Shown here: positions 34,785-43,000 of the stretch, one piece after another
Layout of the letters: each line of letters opens with the position of its first letter
How positions within the stretch are numbered: position 1 is the first letter of the stretch
Assembly: GCF_959020145.1 (NCBI RefSeq)
Contig: NZ_CAUEQY010000002.1
Span: forward strand, 1 to 64,000
Source of the DNA: an uncultured Bifidobacterium sp.
GTDB taxonomy: Bacteria > Actinomycetota > Actinomycetes > Actinomycetales > Bifidobacteriaceae
Reading direction: 5' to 3'
DNA length: 64,000 nt
The notes under the pieces: generated by a model
What the model was told of the DNA's origin: nothing
Databases searched by the model: none
The model's input: the letters and a program-made list of their open reading frames with translations, nothing else
Position numbers and translations under genes: made by a program

Positions 34785-35978
34785 ATGTTGCGCTGGCAGA
34801 CAGCAGGTGAATCGCACGGCGAAGCGCTTGTCGCCATGATCGAGGGGCTGCCTGCGGGCATCCACGTCACTACTGAGGATATCGTCGGCGCATTGGCACG
34901 CCGACGTCTCGGATATGGCCGTGGTGCGCGCATGAAATTCGAACAGGACAAGGTCCGCATGCTCACCGGTGTGCGTTTCGGCGAGACCATCGGCTCTCCC
35001 GTCGCCATCGAGATCGCCAATACCGAATGGCCGAAATGGACCGAGGTGATGAGCGCCGATCCGCTTGACCATGACATTCCGCGCGAAGGCCGCAACGCGC
35101 CGCTATCCCGTCCCCGTCCGGGGCATGCCGATCTGACTGGCATGCGCAAGTACGGTTTCGACGACGCCCGTCCAGTGCTGGAACGTTCCAGCGCACGTGA
35201 GACCGCGTCGCGTGTGGCCTTAGGTGAGGTCGCCAAGCAGTTCCTTGAACAGACGTTGGGCATACGTACCGTCTCCCATGTGCTGTCAATCGGTGGTGCT
35301 GGCATCACCGACCCGCAGAATGCGGTGCTGCCGAAGCCTGAGGACCTCGAAGCATTGGACGCTTCGCCGGTGCGCACATTGGATAAGACGGCCGAACAGC
35401 AGATGATCGCACGCATCGACGAGGCCAAGGAGAACGCCGATACCTTAGGCGGCGTGATCGAGGTCGTGGTATACGGCGTTCCGGCTGGAATCGGCACGTA
35501 CGTTGAATCGGACCGCAGGCTGGACGCGGCATTGGCCAGTGCCGTCATGGGCGTCCAGGCCATCAAGGGCGTGGAGATCGGGGACGGTTTCCTTGAGGCG
35601 ATGCGTCCCGGCTCCCAGGCGCACGACGAAATGGTGGTTGGCGACGATGGCCGCATCACACGTCTGAGCAATCGTGCGGGCGGAATCGAAGGCGGCATGT
35701 CCAACGGCCAGCCGATTGTGGTGCGTGCCGCGATGAAGCCGATTCCATCCATTCCAAAGGCGCTTCGCACCGTCGACGTCACCACCGGCGAGGCGGCCCA
35801 GGCCATCAACCAGCGTTCCGACAACACCGCCGTTCCCGCGGCGGCCGTCGTGGCCGAGGCGATGGTGCGCCTCACCATCGCTCAATACGTGCTGGAGAAG
35901 TTCGGCGGCGACAGCGTGGCCGAAACCAAGCGCAACGCCGAATCCTATGTGGCGTCCTGGCCGGAGCACATGAGGTGA
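34785..35978 (+). CDS. aroC: Chorismate synthase
   Basis: Last step of the shikimate pathway, EPSP to chorismate, needing reduced FMN. Conserved blocks: 'GESHGEALVAMIEGLPAG', 'RPRPGHADL', 'RSSARETASRVALGEVA' and 'RSDNTAVPAAAVVAEAM'. Length is 397. AAAGGAG is eight bases before the ATG. The stop overlaps the GTG start of the fused aroKB by four bases, so aroC-aroKB-aroQ form an operon. Confidence 0.97.
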   Translation: MLRWQTAGESHGEALVAMIEGLPAGIHVTTEDIVGALARRRLGYGRGARMKFEQDKVRMLTGVRFGETIGSPVAIEIANTEWPKWTEVMSADPLDHDIPREGRNAPLSRPRPGHADLTGMRKYGFDDARPVLERSSARETASRVALGEVAKQFLEQTLGIRTVSHVLSIGGAGITDPQNAVLPKPEDLEALDASPVRTLDKTAEQQMIARIDEAKENADTLGGVIEVVVYGVPAGIGTYVESDRRLDAALASAVMGVQAIKGVEIGDGFLEAMRPGSQAHDEMVVGDDGRITRLSNRAGGIEGGMSNGQPIVVRAAMKPIPSIPKALRTVDVTTGEAAQAINQRSDNTAVPAAAVVAEAMVRLTIAQYVLEKFGGDSVAETKRNAESYVASWPEHMR

Positions 35979-37615
35979 CCGATTCGATGGCTGGAATGCG
36001 TAGACCCGTCGCCGTCATCATCGGCATGATGGGCGCGGGCAAGACCCGCGTCGGCAAGGAAGCGGCGCAGATGATGCAACTGCCGTTCGCCGACGCCGAC
36101 AACGAGATCGAACATGATGCGGGAATGAAGATTCCCGAATATTTCGAAAGGTACGGCGAACCGGAGTTCCGTAAGCTGGAAAGCGACGTTGTGCTTGACA
36201 TGCTGGAGGATTTCGACGGCATCTTCTCCTTGGGCGGGGGCGCTCCAATGACCCCGTCCATCCAGCAGGGGCTCGCCGAATACATCGCCGACGGCGGCAA
36301 GGTCGTGTATTTGATGGCCGATCCGAAGGAAGCCATGGAACGCGCCAACCGCGGCGGCGGCCGTCCGATGCTCAACGGCGACGCCAACGAGCGTTGGAAG
36401 AAGTTGTACAAGGAACGCGACCCGGTGTTCAGACGCGTGGCCAATGTGCAGGTGCGCACCCACGGACAAACCCCGCAAGTGGCCGCGAGAAAGCTGATGG
36501 AAATGATCGATCAACGTATCGTCCACGTCACCGGATCCACCATCGAACCATACGATGTGTGCATAGGCGAAGGTGTGATGAGCCAGCTTGCGCAGGTGCT
36601 GGGGGACAAGCCTGCCAAAGTGGCATTGATTCACACCCAGGCGGTGCAACGGCATTCCGACCGCGCGCGCACGCTGTTGCGCCAGTCCGGTTATGACGTG
36701 CACGACATCGTCATTCCCGATGCTGAAGCCGGCAAGACCATCGAAGTGGCCAACGGCATCTGGCAGCGTCTGGGGGAGGAAGGCTTCACCCGTTCTGATG
36801 CGATTGTCGGTCTCGGCGGTGGCGCAGCCACCGATCTGGCCGGTTTCGTGGCCGCCACATGGATGCGTGGCATCCGCTACGTCAACTGCCCGACCTCGCT
36901 GCTGGCCATGGTCGACGCCTCCACCGGCGGCAAAACCGGCATCAACACTTCACAAGGCAAGAACCTCGTCGGCTCGTTCTATACGCCGGCCGGCGTGCTC
37001 GCCGACATGGGAGCACTTGCCTCGTTGCCGAACGACATCTTCATCGAAGGTCTGGGCGAAGTGGCGAAATCCGGTTTCATCATGGATCCGGAGATTCTGC
37101 GCATGCTTGAAGACCATGCCGACGAGCTGCGCTCGTTCGACGGTTCGACGTTCCTTGACTCCGATCTGAAGGATGTGGTCGCCGAACTCATCGAACGTAC
37201 CGTGACGGTGAAGGCGTACCATGTGTCCGCCGACCTCAAAGAAGCCGGATTGCGTGAATTCCTCAACTACGGACATACGCTTGGCCATGCCATCGAAAAA
37301 CTCGAACACTTCCGCTGGAGGCACGGCAACGCCGTTGCGGTCGGTTGCGTCTATGCGGCCGAACTGTCCCATCTGCTCGGCTACATCGACCAGGATCTGG
37401 TCGACTACCATCGTTCGCTGCTCGGCTCGCTCGGCCTGCCGACATCATGGAACAATGGCAGCTGGGATGATGTGCTGGCGCTCATGCACCGAGACAAGAA
37501 GGCCCGCGGCAACAAACTGCGTTTCGTCATACTCGGCTCGCTCGGCCATCCCATCCACCTCGAGGATCCGCCGGCGGACGCCGTCGAGGAGGCGTTCCGA
37601 CGCATCCAGCGGTAG
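35975..37615 (+). CDS. aroKB: Bifunctional shikimate kinase / 3-dehydroquinate synthase
   Basis: Two shikimate enzymes fused in one chain of 546 residues. Residues about 1-180 are shikimate kinase with the P-loop 'GMMGAGKTRVGKEA', 'DADNEIE' and 'LGGGAPMTP'. Residues about 190-546 are 3-dehydroquinate synthase, with 'GGGAATDLAGFVAATW', 'PTSLLAMVDASTGGKTGIN', the metal/active-site block 'EVAKSGFI' and 'YGHTLGHAIEK'. The two steps are not consecutive in the pathway (DHQ synthase is step 2, the kinase step 5). The fusion is known in bifidobacteria. GTG start overlapping aroC. Confidence 0.96.
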   Translation: MTDSMAGMRRPVAVIIGMMGAGKTRVGKEAAQMMQLPFADADNEIEHDAGMKIPEYFERYGEPEFRKLESDVVLDMLEDFDGIFSLGGGAPMTPSIQQGLAEYIADGGKVVYLMADPKEAMERANRGGGRPMLNGDANERWKKLYKERDPVFRRVANVQVRTHGQTPQVAARKLMEMIDQRIVHVTGSTIEPYDVCIGEGVMSQLAQVLGDKPAKVALIHTQAVQRHSDRARTLLRQSGYDVHDIVIPDAEAGKTIEVANGIWQRLGEEGFTRSDAIVGLGGGAATDLAGFVAATWMRGIRYVNCPTSLLAMVDASTGGKTGINTSQGKNLVGSFYTPAGVLADMGALASLPNDIFIEGLGEVAKSGFIMDPEILRMLEDHADELRSFDGSTFLDSDLKDVVAELIERTVTVKAYHVSADLKEAGLREFLNYGHTLGHAIEKLEHFRWRHGNAVAVGCVYAAELSHLLGYIDQDLVDYHRSLLGSLGLPTSWNNGSWDDVLALMHRDKKARGNKLRFVILGSLGHPIHLEDPPADAVEEAFRRIQR

Positions 37616-37651
37616 GACGCAATCGCAAGAACGAACACAAAAGGAAGCAAT

Positions 37652-38101
37652 ATGACCAAAGTAGTGGTTGTCAACGGACCGAACCTCGGCCGTCTCGGAG
37701 TGCGCCAGCCTGACGTATACGGCAAGCAGGATCTTGAGACCCTGCGCAAACTGTGCACCGAATGGGGTCATGAACTGGGGCTTGACGTGGAGGTGCGTCA
37801 AAGCGACGACGAGGCCGAGATGATTCATTGGATGCATCAGGCCGCGGACGAGAAAACGCCGATCGTGATGAATCCGGCGGCTTTCACGCATTACTCCTAT
37901 GGTTTGGCGGACGCCGCGCACATGGTGATCGACGAGGGACTGCCGCTTATGGAGGTGCATATCTCCAACCCGTCCGCACGCGACGAGTTCCGCAAGCGTT
38001 CCGTGATCTCTCCGGTGGCCACCGGTACCATCACCGGCATGGGATTCTATGGCTACAAGCTGGCAATCGAAGCGGTTGCGCACTTGTTGGAAGAACGCTG
38101 A
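37652..38101 (+). CDS. aroQ: 3-dehydroquinate dehydratase, type II
   Basis: Third step of the shikimate pathway, by the dodecameric type II enzyme. 'VVNGPNLGRLGVRQPDVYG' with the catalytic Tyr, 'MNPAAFTHYSYGLADA' and 'MEVHISNPSARDEFR' with the catalytic His are all present. Length is 149. The usual 'NPGA' reads 'NPAA' here, a mild change. AAAGGAAG precedes the ATG. Followed by a strong terminator, closing the aro operon. Confidence 0.96.
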   Translation: MTKVVVVNGPNLGRLGVRQPDVYGKQDLETLRKLCTEWGHELGLDVEVRQSDDEAEMIHWMHQAADEKTPIVMNPAAFTHYSYGLADAAHMVIDEGLPLMEVHISNPSARDEFRKRSVISPVATGTITGMGFYGYKLAIEAVAHLLEER

Positions 38102-38124
38102 CATCGACATTCCGTCATGGATTC

Positions 38125-38159
38125 AGCCGGATGCCTGTCTTTAAGGCATCCGGCTTTTT
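38125..38159 (+). terminator. Intrinsic terminator of the aro operon
   Basis: A 12-bp perfect GC-rich stem (38125-38136 with 38144-38155), 7-base loop and TTTT. Separates aroQ from the starch genes. Confidence 0.92.
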
Positions 38160-38214
38160 CGTGCCAATGAGGACGACGCATATCCCGGTCTCCCCGGATT
38201 GGTATACAGTGATA

Positions 38215-38230
38215 TTGCAAACGTATGCAA
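38215..38230. promoter_or_regulatory. LacI-type operator upstream of the alpha-amylase
   Basis: TTGCAAACGTATGCAA is a near-perfect palindrome with CG centre, the form bound by LacI-family regulators such as MalR/CcpA-like proteins. It lies just downstream of a TATACA (38203-38208) that could be a -10, a position suited to repression. The core AAACGTATGCA recurs upstream of the amylopullulanase at 39953-39963. Confidence 0.55.
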
Positions 38231-38262
38231 ACCGGGAGCATGGCGAAGTGACGAAGAGGTCG

Positions 38263-39768
38263 ATGACTATGGGCGCAATCGCAAGAAGAATCACACGTGT
38301 CATTACGGCGGTCGTATGCGTCGCGGTATCGGTCGGTGTCTCAGTCGCCACGCTTCACGTGCCGACACGTGAAGGCGGCGGGGAACGTTTCAATCCCGCG
38401 CGATACCGCAGCGACGTGATCGTGACCATGTTCCAAGCCAATTGGAAATCCGTCGCCCGCGAATGCGGCGAAGTGCTGGGACCCGAAGGCGTCGGCTACG
38501 TACAGGTCTCGCCGCCGCAGGAAAGCATCCAAGGCACGCAGTGGTGGACGAGCTATCAGCCGGTAAGCTACAAACTTGACTCCAAAGAAGGCACCGAAGC
38601 TGAATTTAAGAACATGGTCCGGCAATGCAAGGCCGCGGGCGTCGGCGTGATCGCGGATACGGTCATCAACCACACCACCGGCGTCGACAAAACACAAGGG
38701 ACCGGCACCGCCGGAAGCCCCTACGACAATAAAGGCTATTTCCCTGAAGCCGGATACACGCCATCGGACTTCCATGCCCCCTGTTCTATCTGGACGTACC
38801 GCGACGCCGAAAGCGTGTGGAACTGCCAGGTATCGGGTTTGCAGGACCTTGATACATCAAGCCCGCACGTGCGCGACGTGCTGTCTGACTATTTTGTGAA
38901 GCTTCTCGACTACGGCGTCGCCGGATTCCGCGTGGATGCCGTCAAACACATGCCTCCGGAAGACGTGCTGGCCATCAAGAAACTCGTTGCGAAGAAATCC
39001 GGACGTTCCATGAACGACATCTGGTGGACGCAGGAAGTGATTGGCGACAATGCGGAAGCCGCCGAAATCCAACCGAGGAACTATCTCAAAACCGGCCAGG
39101 TGAACGAATTCCAGTACGCATATCGGCTTAAGTCCCTGTTCTCCAACTCGCTGGCAGGCGGAAGCCTGTCGATCAAAGACATTCCGCAGAACATCACCGA
39201 CAGTGGCAAGGCCAGCGTATTCGTGACGAATTGGGATACCGAACGCAACAACATGACGCTCACCTACAAGGACGGCGACGCCTACCGGCTAGCGAACGCG
39301 TTCATGCTGGCCTACCCGTATGGCGCCCCCAACGTGTTCTCCGGATACGAATTCCATGACACCGACTCGGGAGCTTCAGGCGCCACTGCGACCAGCGTGC
39401 CCGATATTGACTGCTCCAAAGACTCCGGCTGGAGCTGCACCGAACGCTGGCCTGACGTGCACGGTATGGTCGGCTGGCATAATGTCGCAGGCGACGCGCC
39501 GCTCTCCGATTGGCAGGATGACGGCGACAACATGATCGCCTTCGGTCGAGGGGGACGTGCCTTCATCGCCATCAACAATTCCGTGCGCACACGTACTGTG
39601 ACGTACCACACGGCTTTGCCGGCAGGGGAGTATTGCGATGTCTACGCTTCCGCCGACTGTTCCGGCAGCGTGCATGTGCGTTTCGACGGGGATGCCACAC
39701 TGACGGTTCCTGCCGGTAGTGCAGTGGCCTTCCATATCGCCGCGACACCGTATACCGTGAGACAATGA
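38263..39768 (+). CDS. Secreted alpha-amylase (GH13)
   Basis: Extracellular endo-acting starch hydrolase of 501 residues. An N-terminal signal peptide is visible: Arg-rich start, then 'VITAVVCVAVSVGVSVA'. It is one GH13 barrel plus C-terminal beta domain. Catalytic residues: Asp225 in 'GFRVDAVKH', Glu258 in 'QEVIGD', Asp325 in 'FVTNWDTERN'. Region IV normally reads N-H-D; here Trp324 replaces the His. No wall anchor or binding module is seen. The ATG at 38263 has AAGAGG upstream; ATG 38269 is also possible. The sequence is closely similar to the N-terminal domain of the next gene, e.g. 'SPPQESIQGTQWWTSYQPVS' in both. Confidence 0.9.
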   Translation: MTMGAIARRITRVITAVVCVAVSVGVSVATLHVPTREGGGERFNPARYRSDVIVTMFQANWKSVARECGEVLGPEGVGYVQVSPPQESIQGTQWWTSYQPVSYKLDSKEGTEAEFKNMVRQCKAAGVGVIADTVINHTTGVDKTQGTGTAGSPYDNKGYFPEAGYTPSDFHAPCSIWTYRDAESVWNCQVSGLQDLDTSSPHVRDVLSDYFVKLLDYGVAGFRVDAVKHMPPEDVLAIKKLVAKKSGRSMNDIWWTQEVIGDNAEAAEIQPRNYLKTGQVNEFQYAYRLKSLFSNSLAGGSLSIKDIPQNITDSGKASVFVTNWDTERNNMTLTYKDGDAYRLANAFMLAYPYGAPNVFSGYEFHDTDSGASGATATSVPDIDCSKDSGWSCTERWPDVHGMVGWHNVAGDAPLSDWQDDGDNMIAFGRGGRAFIAINNSVRTRTVTYHTALPAGEYCDVYASADCSGSVHVRFDGDATLTVPAGSAVAFHIAATPYTVRQ

Positions 39769-40086
39769 TTGCAATCGTTTGCTGTTTTTTGCAGCTATTT
39801 CTGAATGTTTTCTGCTTGACTTGCAGAAAAAAATTTTGATTGCAGCAACAGGTTGCACTTCGGCATAAATGAAGTGCATGTGCAGCAGAGGGTCACGCTG
39901 TTTCATTGCCACGCGCAGCCATTGACATACAATTAACTCTGATTCAGAGTGTAAACGTATGCATATTCATCGTCGAGTGGATTCTGAATCATCCGCGTGG
40001 ATGCGGATGTCCATGGCGCATACGTTGCCGGTCGCGGCGCCTGCCATGGGCGCTTGAACCGGCCTCACAGATGAGAACGGAGAACG
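39769..40086 (+). promoter_or_regulatory. Regulatory region of the amylopullulanase gene
   Basis: A 318-base gap with several signals. Directly after the amylase stop, TTGCAATCGTTTGC (39769-39782) is a LacI-like palindrome. TTTTCTGC / GCAGAAAA (39808-39830) and TGCACTTC / GAAGTGCA (39854-39878) are inverted repeats. A consensus -35 TTGACA is at 39922-39927, with a weak -10 CAGAGT at 39945-39950. Overlapping the expected transcript start, GTAAACGTATGCA (39951-39963) carries the same 11-base core as the amylase operator. Two operators about 180 bases apart could allow looping. Confidence 0.5.
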
Positions 40087-43000
40087 ATGGTCGTTCAGAC
40101 GAACCGTCCATTAGGCCGTGTGGTGGCGATGGGCGTCACCGCGGCCATGGCGTGCGCTTCGTTGGTCGCGGCACCGATCGTGGCCCAGGCGCAATCCAAA
40201 ACGCAGGCCAATCAACAGAAAGATGTCCAGGTGATTGCGTTCCAGCAGACGTGGAACACGATCGCCAAGGAATGCACCAACACCTATGGTCCGGAAGGTG
40301 TGGTCTATGTGGAGGTCTCGCCTCCGCAGGAATCCATCCAAGGCACGCAGTGGTGGACCAGCTACCAGCCTGTGAGCTACAAGCTCGACTCCAAGCTGGG
40401 CACGGAAGCCGAATTCAAGAACATGGTTCAGCAGTGCTCCGCGGCAGGCGTGGGCATCATCGCCGACGTGGTGCTCAACCAGACCACCGGCGCCGACGTG
40501 GCCGCCGGAGACCAGAAGGGCGTGGCCGGCAGCGAATACAACGGCTCCACCGGCAGCTACCCGGGCTTCGCCACCAAGCAGTACCCGGACGGCATCACCG
40601 CCGCCGACTTCCACAGCTGCACCAAGAACATCTCCGACTACACCAATCAGAAGGAAGTTCAGGAATGCCGCCTGAGCTCCATGTGGGATTTCAACTCCGA
40701 AAGCGAGAAGGTGCAGGACATCCAGTCCGACTACCTAGCCTCGCTGTGGAACGCCGGCGTGCGCGGCTTCCGCATGGATGCCGTCAAGCACATCCACACT
40801 GACAGCGTGAAGGCCATCAAGGAGAAGTTCGCCAAGAAAATCGGCAAGAACGCCAACGACATCTACTGGATTCAGGAGGTCATCGGCAACGCCTCCGAGG
40901 CCGCGGGCATCCAGCCGAGCAATTACGTGCAGAACGGCACCGTGACCGAATTCGGCTTCAAATCCGAGATGAACCAGACCTTCAAGGACAAGATCGCCAA
41001 CCTCAAGGGGCTGAGCGATCGCCTGAGCAAGGATCTCTCCTCCGATGACGCCAACGTGTTCGTCACCAACTGGGACACCGCCCGCAACGAGGGTGCGCTG
41101 ACCTACAAGGACGGCGCCAAGTACCAGCTGGCCAACGCGTTCATGCTGGCCTACGACTACGGCACCCCGCGCCTGCTCTCCGACTACAAGTGGGACGTCA
41201 ACGACAACGGTGCACCCGGAGCGACCGCGACCTCCGTGCCCGACGTGGATATGGACAAGGCATGCTCCACCAACGATTCCGATTGGAACTGCGAGCAGCG
41301 CTGGACCTCCACCCGCGGCATGATCGCCTTCCGCAACTATGTCAACGGCACCAAGGTCGCCGATTGGCAGGATGACGGCGGCGACAACATCGCCTTCTCC
41401 CGCGGAGCCAAGGGCTTCATCGCCATCAACAACGGCAAGAAGGACAAGGACGCCTCCTACACGACATCCCTCGCCGACGGCGAATACTGCAACGTGTACG
41501 CCACCATGGACTGCTCCAAGACCGTGACCGTCAAGGGTGGCAAGGTCGAGACCACGGTGCCGGCGCACTCCGCCATCGCCCTGTATGCCGGTGCTACCAA
41601 GGCCTCGCACCCCGCAGCCTCCGCCGCCACCGATCCGTCCGATCCCGACGTGAGCCAGGAGGAGGATGACGCCCTGCCCGACGACAGAAGCGTCACCATC
41701 TACTACAAGCCCGCCAACTCTGAGTGGAAGACCCCGAAGGTCCATTACGGCCTCGGCAACGATTGGGAGCAGCCGGAAGCCGACATGACCCTCGACGCGC
41801 AGGGTTACTACACCGCCACCATCAACACCAAGGGCAAGGCGATCGACTTCGTGTTCCACGACAAGGACACCGATGGTTGGGAGAACCCGAAGGACGGCGG
41901 CAACTACCATGCCAACGTCGGCATCACCCACGTTGGCGTGAGCGAGCAGGCCGCAACCGTCGGCAACCCCGAATCCATCGGCGCCAAGACCCGTCTCGTC
42001 GTGCACTACAAGCCATCCAGCGCTTCGGACAACCGCGGCGTGTACGTGTGGGGCACCGATGTGAACGGCGGCAACATGGACGCCAAGCATCACGCCTTCA
42101 CCGGCACTGACTGCTGGGGCAAGGTCGCCGTGCTCAATTTCGACGGCAAGTACGACAAGTTCGGCTTCCTCGTCACCACCAGCGATTGGAACAAGTACGG
42201 CGCCGACCGTAGCGCCACCGTGAGCGCCGACGGCACCGCCGAGGTGTGGATCGACGGCACCAAGTACCCGGACCAGGGCGAGGCGACCACTGTCGAGACG
42301 CTTGATTCGGCACCGGCCGATTACGCCTGCAAGGCCAACACCGTCAAGGTGAAGGTGCACTACAACCGAGACGACGGCCTGTACTACAACGCCGAGGACA
42401 CCAGCACCACTGTGCCGCAGTGGGATATCTGGACCTGGTCATCCAATTGGAACGGCGGTGCCGCCACCTTCACCACCCATGACGATTGGGGCGAGATCGC
42501 GGAGTACTCCTTCACCAACTACACCTACTACAACAACGACGGCGCTTCCGATATCGGCATGCTGCGCCGTTACGGTAAGGACGCGTGGAAGGCCAAGGAC
42601 CCGGACGACGCCGATCACAGGATCCCGTCCAACGCGCTCGTGTTCGACGCCGACGGCAACGCCTCCGCCGAAGTGTGGCTGCTCGGCGGCGACGCCACGG
42701 TGTATACCTCCCGCCCGTCCCTCGGCGCGACCATGAAGTCCGCCGAGATCTCCGGCACCAACCAGCTGTCCGCCAAGCTTTCCAAGAAGGTCTCCACGGA
42801 TGACCTGAAAGGCAAGGTCACCGTCACGGACGCCGACGGCAAAGCCGTCGATGTCAAGAGTCTCAAGGCCGACGGCACCAAGGTGATCATCACCGCCGAC
42901 AAGGATCTGGACGTTCGCGGCAAGTACACCGTCGAGATCAAGGGCTTCGGCTCCCAGAACGCCATCGCCGGTTCGGTGGTCCGCACCGACGCCTTCGACA

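Noticed and set aside
34736..35878. Upstream extension of the prepilin peptidase frame antisense to aroC
   Set aside because: The part beyond 34735 is Ser/Arg/Pro-rich shadow sequence opposite aroC; only the C-terminal 156 residues resemble a real protein.
39808..39830. Terminator of the alpha-amylase at TTTTCTGC / GCAGAAAA
   Set aside because: The stem is A/T-rich with only a few GC pairs and the following bases are A's, so it is too weak to call; kept as part of the regulatory region.
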